A stretch of 64,000 bases of DNA from Onchocerca volvulus (GCA_000499405.2 HG738139.1:12760898-12824897), one strand, 5' to 3'. Shown: positions 41,304 through 52,746, counted from the first letter of the stretch. Notes: a model not told the origin generated them from the letters alone. Numbers and translations are program-made.

Positions 41304-41390
41304 AAAAACTGGTGCCCGAGGTGAGGCTCGAACTCAGTCTCATAGTCTGAAGGTCGTGAGTTCGAGCCTCACCTCTAGCACCAGTTTTTT
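41303..41390. repeat. tRNA-Met-derived hairpin (34-bp stem, 20-base loop)
   Basis: Arm 41303-41336 and arm 41357-41390 are reverse complements except for two adjacent bases (CC versus TA). The loop is GTCTCATAGTCTGAAGGTCG. Each arm carries the LTR-PBS spacer (AAAAAAC) plus about 27 bases complementary to a tRNA 3' end beginning TGGTGC. The structure reads as a snap-back copy of an LTR-spacer-PBS end. Confidence 0.85.
41335..41383 (+). pseudogene. tRNA-Met(CAU, elongator-like) 3' portion with CCA
   Basis: Contains the anticodon arm with loop CTCATAG (anticodon CAT), GTGAG-TTCGAGC-CTCAC as the T arm, and a 3' end finishing GCA plus CCA. It ends eight bases before the inverted LTR, which places it as the copied primer of that LTR. 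The 5' part of the tRNA is absent. Because CCA is present it is a cDNA copy and not a tRNA gene. Confidence 0.8.
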
Positions 41391-41391
41391 A

Positions 41392-42008
41392 TGTCGCGAA
41401 TTTTTTGCGCTATATAAATAGTTAATTTGTATTAGTAAAAAAGGAATAATTCGTAACAAAATTACTTACGTATATCCTTTGTCGCGTAGCGTATTGTGAG
41501 CGTACGACTAGTTAAAAATTTTATTGTAAACCATAAAACGAGTCCAATATGTCGATAATTTATTGTCGACCAAAGTACAAAGAATATCGGGAGAAAGGAT
41601 TTGAAAGAAATGATGGCGTGGATACAAGTGTAGAAAGTATGAAGTATAAAGTATGAAGTGTCCTTATGAGAAAATCCTCCCTTTTATACTGTGAAGGAAG
41701 TAGGTGTGGTTACATAGATAGCCGTAAAGAGCCAATATATATTACAAGCATTGTAACAAGATCACAAGGTTAATGAGCATGTGAGATAGACATCCTTTGA
41801 CACAAAGAAAGGATGTCTGGATTTATGCAATGAACTAAACAAAGAAAAGAGCGCGAAGATGATGAAATTGTAGCAATTGATTAACAATGTCAAAAAAATG
41901 ACTCATGTGAATAGTTAACAACCGTTTACTATTACATCAAATGATCACAAGTATAAAACAATTTAAATTTAAATTTTTACGATACAGTTATTTCGGTTTT
42001 TTCCGACA
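41392..42008 (-). repeat. Right LTR, inverted and full-length (617 bp)
   Basis: Reading the minus strand from 42008 it begins TGTCGGAAAAAACCGAAATA and ends GCGACA at 41392. U3 is complete and contains a perfect 10-bp hairpin (41789-41817, GACATCCTTT with AAAGGATGTC). A 14-bp internal duplication (TACTTTATACTTCA) is absent from the left copy. The remainder matches the left LTR almost base for base, so the insertion is young. Confidence 0.88.
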
Positions 42009-42265
42009 AAAACAATGAAAAATACTTGTTTTTTTTTCAATATCATTAAAATGAAAATAAAATTGCAATATGCCTTAAAGGGATAAATAACACAACTAAT
42101 TTACATGACATGCACATACTAATCAAAAAATTTTTAATTTCATAACAAAATGTATAGTTCAAACATTATTCATAAATTTATTTCAAAATTAATTTCAAAG
42201 CTTCCTAATATTTTAATATAACTGAAATAAAGATATCATATGCTCACTTATTATTTATTGTGTTA

Positions 42266-43484
42266 TTAAGTTGCTGAAAAAGTAATTAGTTTTCGGAATT
42301 ATAGATTCCAAATTATTGTAAATAGTCACAAACATGTCCTTTTAAATTCAGTTTAAGAACGGCGATAATGGATAAATTTTATGAACAAAAAATAATTTTT
42401 GCTATGCTTATAGCGTAGAAATTCGGCGGAATTCAACGAATTTGCGAAGTGTGCCTTCTGATTCGTTTCGGTTTGGGAAGTATTTTACATGCAAACAATT
42501 ATCGAGATGATTGAAGAAATGTTAATCGATTAGAAAGAGATCAAATGAATATGATGGATGAAGAAAAAGTTTATGGCTCAATTTGTTCAACATCTGAAAT
42601 GCTGATAAGCAAACGTGTCATCAGACATTGTCATGGAAGAAATAAGCCAATGCATCTTATCAATTTGCTCAGCATATTCTTCAGACGTTATGATTTCGAT
42701 AGGATTCAGAAAATCATAGATCATCAAATGACCTTTTTTTTTCGATATAAATTTGGTTCTTCTTTATCCAATCATTGCGATGATCTATCGTATGCAATTT
42801 ATTTCGTCATCTATCGCAAACCGATCAGAAATGATTTGTTATTGTTGCATAGAATAAGATAAGACAATTACTCTAAAATAAAAGATTCTTTGCTGATTTT
42901 TCGTCAGTTCGCGGAGCATCAATTTTGAACTTTTTCGCTTTTCTAATTTGCTTCAAATGTCAAATGACCGCAAGACCATAAGATGTCCACTCATTATCAG
43001 TGTATGACCTGAGAATCATTCTGCAAAACTTCTTCAACAAGACTATATAGTATATTTTTCAACAATTTGTGGACCATAGGTGTTGCTAACTTTTCAATTA
43101 TCACCGCTATTTTATGATCCATTTCGAATTTAAACAAAAAATCGCTCGGGTAAACTTTTTGCTTGAGATCATATTTCTATGCTTCAAAATAAATATAAAA
43201 ATAAACCATCGATAATACATAAAGTAAAATTACAAAGATTGGAATTTTCTCACTAAATCCATAGAAATTATGAAAAATATTTTCGATTTCATGATTTTTT
43301 TTTTATTTTTATTTTTTTTTCAAATATCTAAAAAGTATTGATTTGTGAAAAGAAAAAAAAAAGAAAAAAAAAGAGATGTGAGAAATGAAAACTAAGAAAA
43401 TATGCCATATACATTTTGTACACATTTTTTTAATAAAATGCAATTGCAGCAACATAAAAGGTGCAATTACTTTTTGCACTTTAA
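42266..43484. mobile_element. Possible decayed mariner-like element
   Basis: Left edge TTAAGTTGCTGAAAAAGTAA after a TA resembles mariner inverted repeats of the TTAGGTTGGTGCAAAAGTAA type. At the right, GGTGCAATTACTTTTTGCAC then TTTAA is an imperfect inverted partner. The span of about 1.22 kb fits mariner size. Inside, frames are broken; the longest is 42545-42862 (105 residues), and I could not recognise a DDD/E motif. The right target TA is not intact. The call rests on ends and length only. Confidence 0.3.
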
Positions 43485-43489
43485 CATTC

Positions 43490-46400
43490 TTCAAAATGAA
43501 ATTGTCAAATGTTATTTTACTAATTAATCAAATCAAAAAGCTGAAAATGCTATATTTGTACGTGCAAAATATGATAAAATGATGGATTATTTCCAGTTTT
43601 TCAAGTTTTCGAATGATAATATTATCGTTTGTGATTTATTTGAACTTATTTAGCACTTTACATCGCAATTTACATCATTATGTAACATAAAATTTTATTT
43701 AAAGTAGCAAATGAAAATATTCAATTCAGTAATAATCGATAAATTTTAAATCATCCTTCAAAACAAAAAAAAAAAAGAATGATATCGCGAAATTTTCAGA
43801 AATATAATATTCAAAAACTAATTTACATATATAATATCAGGTATTTTTCAATTAAATCAATTATAAGTTCCTAATATTTTTCCAAAAACTTTCATTGTTA
43901 GAATTTAAATCATTCTCAAATTAACAAAAATAAATATCAACGGAAAAATTAATTAATATTCAAATATAATATTTGGTGATGAGAAAAAGATTTCATAAAG
44001 AAGCCATATATAAATTAATAAATGATATTTCATTTTTATGATATTATTAAACCTATTTATTTTCAATTAATTAATTAAATTGCTTTCAATTCAACGATAT
44101 CATTAATTTTAACAAGTTTTATTTATTTATTTTTTTTTCAATTCTTTTTTTCGCGCAATCATTCTGTAACATATTGGCATTTTTCAAATAAATAATATCA
44201 AAGAGATAAAATGAAACATTGGAAATGGAATGATTTATTAAAATTGCAGATTCGCAAAAGCAATCGATTACACGAATCAGATAAAGAATTTATATTGTTG
44301 ATTGCAAACTATTTGCATATTATTTGCATTTGCAATCTTAGTAAGGCAAGATGATTTTAGATTTAATGCAAATTAGAAGTAAAAGAAATATTTGAATAAG
44401 AGAGAATTATAGAATTATACACCATTCTGTTATTTAAATAATAAATTTGATAAAAAAAAGTTAAAAAAAAAAAAACTTCTAATCATATTATCATAGCAAT
44501 GAAAGCTATAACAATTTTTAACAAATTATAAATCGACTTTTTTCGCTTTTTTTTTCTTTTTTGAATTTCTAAAAATAAAATAATTTCCTTCTGAGTTTTC
44601 TCGAACGCTCACTTTCCTTTCGAATTGATAATAGCAGGAAACATTTATTTGTAAGCACTGATGTAGTTTGTTGGACCGAAAAAAAAAAAACGAATTTAAA
44701 TTGAGCAAAATTGGAGAGTTTCAAGCAATGAATAAATCTTCCAATTATTTCTTTTGCAATCGAAATAAAATAATTGTTGAAAAATAGCAGCATTCATTAC
44801 TGATTTGCCAACAAATAGCGGAAAAAGTGCAACAAAAATTGCCTTTTTACTTTTTTTTTTTTTCTTATTAAATACATGAAAAAAAAACGAAGAATTTTCT
44901 TTTATTCTATTCGACAAATACATTATGAATATTTCGATTCATTTGCTTGTTGCAATGCAACAAAATTGAAATTTAAACTATTTCGGACTTTCTGAAATAC
45001 TCAAAAATTGCGAAAATTGTTACGAAATCTTAGACGATTTTATTGCAATTAGTGTCAAAAAAATCTAAATTGAGTAATATTACCAGTAAAAGGAATTGAA
45101 TTTGAGATATTTTAATGCAAATTCATGATTATTCGTTTCTAAAATAGAGGAAATAGGAAATTTTCAAAAAAATCTTTTATAATTCAAAAATTTTGAATTT
45201 TAAATTATTTTGACAAGCTTGTCAAAAGCTTTAGTTAAATAGGCAATTGCAGTTAAAGTAGTTTGTTAAGTAACGAAACTTTCCAGCATTTTGCATTTTG
45301 CTGAACAAAATGAAAAGCATAATAGAGAAAAAAAAGTAACGAAGAACTAATTTCAAAATATTTATGTACCTTTTGATTTTAAAACTAATAGGAAAGTGGA
45401 ATTTTCGGTATTTTCAATGGCTTCTTAGGCAAGCCAAGGAAAGATTAAATTAAATATTAAATTAAATAATCAGCTTGTTGTACAATTCCCAAAATTATAC
45501 AATTAATTATTTCTATAATTAAAATAAAGTTATGTATATAACATTGATAATTTTCCAAAAAATCTCAAAGTTATTGCAAAAGTAATAATTAATAATGATA
45601 AGATTTTGTTAACTTGATGAATTGGCCAACTGAAATATGTTTAACTATACTGAAATTAAGCATTTGAACGAAAAATAATCTAAAAAACGAAAAATTAAGA
45701 TAAAGTAAAAAAACGAAACAAAAAAACAGAATAATCAACCGAGAGGTTCAATATAATTTTTAAATTCAATGCGTTAAAAAAAAAAAAAACTGAAATCAAA
45801 AAACTGATTCTTGTCATTCATCTACCAGAGAGATTTTGGGAATATTTCGAATTTAAATAAAAATATACCATCCAATATGTAACTAAAATACCAGAATATT
45901 CATATAAATATCATTAAAATCATGGATTGAGAGGACTGATCTTTTTTCAAATAAAAGTATATTTGAAATTAATTCCTTCAAGATTATTTATCACGTAATC
46001 GATGTACCAATGGTGATAATACATAAAACTTCAGTGATTTGATTTCACGTGTGATCACAATTTTTCGAACAAACTTATGCTATCTTAAATTCAATCATTG
46101 ATTAATTTGTCGCATTTTTCTTATCAGCAATGAATTTTTAAAAGTCATCACAAATGTCACCATTAATATTTATAATAAATTTCAAAAAATGAAGAAAAGT
46201 TTTTTCTTTCCATTTTAAGTTCTTTACTATTTGAATATTTTGAAGCGACAAATTATAATACGAGAAAGTTTAAGAATCATTGGATTTGTTCCAATCAAAA
46301 TTTACTTCTTTATCATGACTTGAGTTCTATCATTAATCGCTTATTAATCAAATTAGCTTGAAATTTCTTCCAGAAAGGTTTTTTTTTTAATTTGTTTTTT

Positions 46401-49400
46401 TCCCTATAGAAAAATATTTTCTTCCAGGAAAGATTTTTTTTTCAACATATAAAACCCTTCCTTCCACGAAGGATTTTATATATTTCAAAAAACAAATTGA
46501 AGCTTGTAGTGTTGAAATTAAAAGCTATACTAAAATAGAGAATTGATAATAAATGTTTGATACTGAAGCATCATAAAAAAGAAAAAAAAAATCTTATGAT
46601 TAAGATATTATCAAATTTCAAATGGAATTAAGCATGACCAGATGATAATTTCAGATTGATCATGTAAACGGCGAAATAAAAAGATAATTAAAAATTCTTA
46701 AACATCCGTGATCAGCATGAAAAAAACCATTCCAAATGTCTCGCTAATAATCTTAGAAATTATCAGTTATCAGTGAAGCACATATTGATAGCACTGATAG
46801 TATTATATCGGTAACATTTGTAATTTAAGCATATCTACAATGTAAAAAATGATTGATAAACGAAAATTTCATGTCACAATTGCTTTTTTTGGAGACATTC
46901 CCGCTAAGTTTCATCCTCTTCCTTCCAATTATTGCTGTTGAAAAAAAAAAAAAAAAACATTATTTGCATTGAAATTTAAGTTAAAGTCATTTCGAATGCG
47001 CTAAATTTAGAAAATTTAATTTTCTCATCGAACATGCAAAATGACCATTTCAACTACAAACTTGAAAAACTTCAGAAGATAATTATTTCATTGTAAGAAA
47101 ATAATCAGTTAATTTTAAGCTTAAATTTGAAATCGGAATTGAAATCAACTATTTTAATCATAGATAATCTTTCAAATATTTTATTAATTCTCAAAATGAG
47201 TAGTTAATTTAATTTTCGAAATTTCTTTTACTACCAAGACATTTTCAACAATCCAAAAAAAAAAAAAAAAAAAAAAAGGCAAAATTCGAGGAAATGTCTA
47301 ACTAAATAATGAAATTTGCAATAGAAATTCACGAAAATTTGAGTTTGCAAGCGTAAATTGATTTATATTTTGTAATCATAAAAAAAAAAAAGAAAAAAAG
47401 GAAGAAATAATTTACAAAAATTTTTATAAGAAGAAATAAGAAATTGATGAAGCATAGAATTTATTGAAAAAAAAATTCGACAATATGTAAGAAAAGAAGA
47501 AATTATACATATTTTAAACGAAAAGGTGTCATGAACAAAGCTTTTTACGACCATTTAAAATCATTGGTTAACTTCTTTTGAAGTAATTTTTAATAAAATA
47601 TTTTTTTCCAATAAAGCATTCTAGTAAAATTGCACCTTTTTTTTTTATAACAAATAAAACTGAATACAAAAATATTCGATGAATAAATTATATCAAATTG
47701 CTATTTAGAAATTTATCAATTTAATCTAATACGTATAATTTAAGCTTAACTTGAGTGAGGTTTTAAAACGAGTTACTTGGTTCAGTAAACAAATCGTCGG
47801 TAGTATCTCGATTTCAACCTGTCAATCATTTTTAACTTTGCAGGAAATTTCTTTCGAGTCAACAACGGAAATCAAAGCGATAAAGAGGAAAAGCAAAAGA
47901 AAAGAAAATGAAGACAACAGGATTGAATGAATAAATTTTAACTATTGAAATTTGAGAAAATGGAGTTCTGCCAAAATTTTCACGAATAATAAATAGCATG
48001 ATAACGAACTAATATGTTCCAATATTGAAAATACTGAGCACAAAAGGTAAATAATAGATATGTGACCGACTGAATAGGCTTTTTTAACATTTAATTAAAT
48101 TTTGAATCAAATTGTGTCATTTTAATTACCACTTCTCTTCTACTAATTAGTCGTTTTCATTGTTTTTTTTTTCTTTTTTTCTTGAATTTTAGTTATTTTC
48201 TGCGGAATTATTTATACTTCTGCTGTAATTGCACTAAGAAAGGAAAAATATGTGTGTAATTTTGTACGAAATTATAAAATGATTGAAGAGAATCATTTAT
48301 TTCGAAAAAATTGGTAAAGATTGATATTTGAAAATGTAAATCCATTGATAAGAATCAATTTGCATTAAATATGCAATTACTTTCATAAACATTGCGTAAA
48401 CATCAAAATGATTCAAAAACAAATTATTCCATCTCATTTTTAGTTTTCTTTCTTTTTTCTCGTAAAAATCATTTCTTTATCAATTATGTAGCAGTTTTTT
48501 TTTTTTTTTATTTTTCATTCTATCTAAATACAGTATCAGTTGTGATTCAACAATGATTGAATCATTACCTTATAAAGATTCAATCGATGAAAGCTTACAT
48601 GATCGACATAAATTTAAGACAAGATTATAAGTATCATCATCTAATTAAGGTAAAACTACAAATTCCTTAGCTCCATGAAACCACCGGAAAGAATAATTTT
48701 CGCGATATTTTTTTCTCGATATAAGCAAAAATTTTCGCTATAATTGCATTAACTAAAATTTCAAATTTGCTAATCGTTGATTATTTATAATTACTATTAT
48801 AATGAAAGTTATGTCCGATGAACTGGCGGAAAACTTTTTTGCGGCGTTAGAAAAAAAAATGAAAAATATCGCAACGCAACGATAATTTACCTTTAGATTT
48901 ACAATTTAAACTTCCACTTTTTGACCACTCATACTATTACCCAGATGCAAATCAAGCAGTCTAACTTTAATAGAATTAGCTCTAAAATTGTCACTTTGAT
49001 TATATATTGTTTACTTGCCAGTTAATTATTAATTTTTAGAAATTTTGATACTAAATTTAATATTTGCATAATTGATATTTCATTATTCTTTTTTGTTATG
49101 ATTTATAAGATAGATCGGGTTATTTTTAATAAATAATATGCATCACTTTTCAATCGATGGATTTATTTTTAATTTCATAGTTTTTTTGATTCTTTAGTGA
49201 CACAAAGATAATACATTCATGTAATTGAATATTAGTCATTTATCAGTATGGTTAGAATGAATGAAAGGAATCGTTTCAATTATTATCAGACTCTGTTAAG
49301 ATTTTTGATATGAACAATACCAAAGCCTGAATCAAAAGATTTAGGCTAAAAAAAAAGCTTGATAAATAGTGCAAATGTTGCAATAGGAACATTATGAATG

Positions 49401-50740
49401 ATTACAGTTCTTTGGCATACCCTTCTCACCACTTTTTTTTTTCTTATTTTACTATCTTCATCAATATTTGTGTTAATTCAATTTAATTTATTTTCCAAAA
49501 AAAAAAAGAAATTTTTTTCTGTTTTATTTTTCCAAGGTTTTTCATAAGTGAAATTTGCTTTCTCAAAAATATTTGCATCATTTTGTAACTTTTGAATTTA
49601 TTGATAATGTTATTTCTTCATTCAGTTCTTTAAATGGTAAAAATGAATAGAACATCAACATCTCGATTGATTTATAAAAAGTTTTTTTTTTTTTAAATTT
49701 TTTTAAATGCATTTCTAGTTTCATCATAAGTTCCTTTTTTTAAATTTTATTTTCATACATTTTGTTCATTAAATATTTGTAATAATTCAATCTTCTTTAT
49801 TTTTCAAAAAAAAAAAAAAATTTCATATTTCAATTTTTGTCAATTTCCATTCATCTTTCTGTATCATATCTCAAAATCCAGAATAGGGATCGAATTGTAA
49901 GGAAAACTGGTATTGGTAATAATTATTCATTAAGATGCTGACATTAAAACTGTGAAAGCATGAAACGAAAACGAAATAGTTAAGATATTTCTGTAAGGAT
50001 GTGATGAAATATTTAAAGGACATGAAACAATAGCGAAATTTCTATTATTGACTTCAGTTTGCCACAATTTAGCTGGTAAAAAGAAGGTATTGATCGCTTT
50101 ACAACTTAAAATAATGGATTCGTTCGTAAAAAGAAAAATATTAAATTATTATTTCAAATATTATTGAATATTTACACTTAATTTAATATTTTTTTAATAA
50201 AATTTGTTAAGCATAATTTAAGTAAACAATGTAATTATAGATACCTCTCTTTGAGTTCTATTTTTGAATATTTAATGCTAAATAATAATTCATATAATTT
50301 GCATAATTAATTTATGCTTTATTATGATGATATTAACAAATTATTCCGTTTTAGTTTTAGAGAGTAAATTATTCTTATTTCAAACAACAATCTTTTAAAA
50401 TTGCGAACAAAATTTTTTTCATCATTGTTAGTTTTTATTCAGCTTTATTTCGGTTGGTATTTGATTATAAATTCCTGATTCGATCTTTCGAAATCAGATC
50501 CATGTTGGTCTCATTTAATTAAACTAACTTAAGCCTGCTATAGAGAGAATAATGATTGAATCTGATAAAAAATAAAATTTTTCTTTCATTTCATATTTTT
50601 GGAAATATGCTGACAGTTTTTTTGAAATTATATAATAGAATAGAATAGAGCAGAATCTATATTCTATATCAATAAAAATGTAAATATTCGCTAGTCTAAT
50701 TCGTAAATCTTCGAAAATCGCCGATTACTTTTGAAATTTC
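43490..50740. other. AT-rich intergenic stretch without a supported gene
   Basis: Both strands were read; open frames are low-complexity. Three spaced CTTCCA-GAA-type motifs at 46369-46475 are reported separately. No RNA gene was recognised. Confidence 0.55.
46367..46476. promoter_or_regulatory. Three spaced TTCC-N-GAA-like motifs
   Basis: TTCTTCCAGAAAGG, TTCTTCCAGGAAAG and CCTTCCACGAAGG occur within about 110 bp, each followed by a T-rich run. The first contains TTCnnGAA, the inverted pair of a heat-shock element; the others are near variants. Whether they are bound sites or one degenerate tandem repeat cannot be decided here. Confidence 0.3.
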
Positions 50741-50821
50741 ATCACAACGTTGCATTCGAATGGACGCATGTTTCGATATAGATACATCTACTTTTTATTA
50801 CCTATCATGTGTGTAACAGTA

Positions 50822-50980
50822 AACATGCTTTTTTTTTTAAATAATATTTCTCTCTTTCTCTTCCCCTTTCTGCTTTTCTTCTTTTCCTTTATCGTTTTTC
50901 CATTCTGCCTCTTTTTTGCTCCTTTCACTCTCCTCACTACTATCTACGCTTTTTTTATATTCCCTCATCCTCTCATTATT
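50822..50980. other. Pyrimidine-rich tract
   Basis: About 160 bp of the plus strand are mostly T and C (TCTCTTTCTCTTCCCCTTTC and similar), richer in C than the usual poly-T runs. The reading frame across it (83 residues, mostly Phe/Leu/Ser/Pro) is judged to be a by-product of composition. Confidence 0.6.
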
Positions 50981-51170
50981 CATGATGAAAAGATCAAATA
51001 GCAAGAAAATGTTACAAAATCAAAGGATGCAGTCATGGTAAACAAGTTAAACAGTGCTATCCCTTTGAGATATTGGGACCAAAAAGCCGTAAAGATAAAC
51101 AAATTTACCGCCAAAATGCTCCAATTCATAGATTAACAAAGTGAGGTCAACCAATCAAGAGGTGACACGA

Positions 51171-51443
51171 TTAGAGATCAGATGAGCGGGAAAAGCCCCA
51201 AAAAGATTTAAATGGGCAGGATTTGGAATACAGAGTTTTTTTCCATATGTAAATATCCGGTCCATTTTTTTTTAGTTTTTTATTAGATATTTTTATAAAT
51301 TTCATTTTTCCAGAAGTCATTGTATTCTCTTGCTTTTTTACTTCCATCATATTTTCATTAGGAAACTCAACAGCAAAACTGCTGAAAGAATATAAAATTA
51401 ACAAAGAAGCTAGAGCAGTTTTAATATAGATACATTTTCTCAT
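51171..51443 (-). CDS. Possible secreted peptide precursor, 90 residues
   Basis: Single-exon open frame starting ATGAGAAAATG. Residues 1-24 look like a signal peptide: basic start (MRK), hydrophobic core ALASLLILYSFSSFA, small residue before a likely cleavage. The remainder is hydrophilic with dibasic pairs at 36-37, 55-56, 58-59 and 68-69, as in neuropeptide precursors. The last segment after KK69 is TLYSKSCPFKSFWGFSRSSD then Leu. There is no C-terminal amidation glycine before a basic site, and only one Cys in the mature part. No family is recognised. No strong splice acceptor lies before the start, and the nearest minus-strand AATAAA is about 370 bp downstream, so chance is possible. Confidence 0.35.
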   Translation of the reverse strand: MRKCIYIKTALASLLILYSFSSFAVEFPNENMMEVKKQENTMTSGKMKFIKISNKKLKKNGPDIYIWKKTLYSKSCPFKSFWGFSRSSDL

Positions 51444-51770
51444 GAAAGTGCTCCCCAAAAAGTTTCGAAACCATTATTTCAAATGTAAAATAATGTGAGA
51501 GTGTGAAAAATTCAATTCGGAGCAGTCTTATAACTGAAAGAGAAATAAAATGCTGCATTTTTAGGAACTTTTTTTTGATTTGCTCTTAACATATGTAATA
51601 ATTAAAATTCAATGCGGAGTCTAATATTTTTTGCTTGTTATCTATATTATAATCTCGTTGCTCACTTCGTAATAATAATAAGTTAAGAACTAAAAGTTCT
51701 TATAAAAGTTCGTATAAAATATTTTAATACTTATTGAAAGATTTAAAAAATTTTTGACATAGTCAGTAGA

Positions 51771-52187
51771 TAAATTTCTCTGATTGCAACGAATTTCTCG
51801 CATATAAGTATTATAATACGTCTACCAGATCTAAGCAATATAGAGGTTTATAGAAATTTAGGAGCTAGTAAAATTATCCTCGAAATATCCGAAATAGGAC
51901 TGCAGTTAGATGATGCAGCATTGAGCTTAAGTGGAAATAGTGAAAGTGGAGTTGCATTTTTAAAAAATAGGTTCAAGAAAGGCAATTATAGTATGAGAAA
52001 GGATATTAGAGGGGTTCAGATTCAATTTCGGAATTCTTACACCAACATAACAATAGCAAAAGTTCGGAGTTCAAAGAGACACAACAATAGCAACAATCCG
52101 AAATTCAATGGAGTAATTTCGAGTTCAAATTCAAATTCAGTCACAAATCAATTTCGAAAACAGTTTGATGCAATTGATCTGCTTTAG
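51771..52187 (+). CDS. Unidentified open frame, about 138 codons, possibly transposon-derived
   Basis: The frame opens after a TAA at about 51768 and runs to TAG at 52187; the first in-frame ATG is internal, near 51960. It encodes segments such as NIEVYRNLGASKIILEISEI, GLQLDDAALSLSGNSESGVA and FRNSYTNITIAKVRSSKRHN, much more complex than neighbouring A/T translations. It ends in a Ser/Asn-rich tail. It lies 12 bases before a Helitron-like N-terminal fragment. It could be an exon of an unknown gene or part of a dead element. No family recognised. Confidence 0.35.
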
Positions 52188-52199
52188 TTCATCTAAATA

Positions 52200-52307
52200 A
52201 TGCCTCGCAGAAGATCAAACTTAGGTTATCGTATTCGGAAATCGGAAACTTTGCAAAGGTTAATTATAAATCAACGAAAGGAAGTTTTGCGTCTGCGGAA
52301 GAATTAA
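52200..52307 (+). pseudogene. Helitron-like N-terminal fragment (35 residues, truncated)
   Basis: Starts MPRRRSNLGYRIRKSETLQR and goes on with QRKEVLRLRKN before TAA. A basic MPRR-start followed by Arg/Gln-rich repeats is common at the N-terminus of Helitron Rep-helicase polyproteins and their zinc-finger leaders. Nothing of the Rep or helicase domains follows. The match is by style only, so a chance basic peptide is possible. Confidence 0.3.
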
Positions 52308-52746
52308 ACCATCTGAACTTGAAGAACCGCCAAAGCTACTAGAAACTTTGTTTGCTGAATATAGCATTTTCTATCATCAAGAAATACAATTCCTGCTTCC
52401 AAATGACTTTATTTGGCGTAGAAGTCATTTTACATTTTTTTTTCTTTTTACAAAACGAACATTTACATTTCTATTTAAATAGACTGACCAGATCCAACCA
52501 GTATACCACTAATAATACAAAAGACATCGAATCGAATAATTAATGAACCGAATAAATTATCGACACTTTAGCTAACGGACTGATTTGGACAGAATATTTT
52601 GACAATCGATTTGATATGATGTGATAATAATGAATTTGCATTCATAACTCCATTGTATTATTGGCCGAATGGCATATGAAATAAACAATTTGTGAATTAC
52701 TGTATCTTATTGGAAAGGCAAAAGCTTTACATAATTACTAATTAAT

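Larger units (their letters stand above)
40904..42008. mobile_element. Palindromic LTR element: two facing LTRs joined by copied tRNA
   Basis: Two copies of one LTR lie in opposite orientation, each with its U3 start (TGTCGG) at the outer edge and its U5 end (CGACA) inward. Between them are only 163 bp, made of LTR-to-PBS spacers and reverse-transcribed tRNA. There is no gag, pol or internal domain. Flanks just outside are GAAAC (left) and AAAAC (right), a 5-base near-match that could be a target-site duplication. Arms differ by a large U3 deletion, a 14-bp duplication and single substitutions, which argues against a fold-back artefact of sequencing. Interpretation (inference): two plus-strand strong-stop-like DNAs, each carrying a copy of its tRNA primer, became joined at the tRNA ends and were integrated through two U3 ends. 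The LTR family (BEL/Pao or Gypsy) cannot be told without pol. Confidence 0.85.

Noticed and set aside
41239..41383. Functional tRNA genes for Glu and Met
   Set aside because: Both lack the 5' half and carry CCA, so they are reverse-transcribed fragments in primer-binding position.
42545..42862. 105-residue plus-strand frame as a transposase
   Set aside because: No DDD/E, helix-turn-helix or WVPHEL-type motif could be seen, so it is kept only as content of the doubtful mariner relic.
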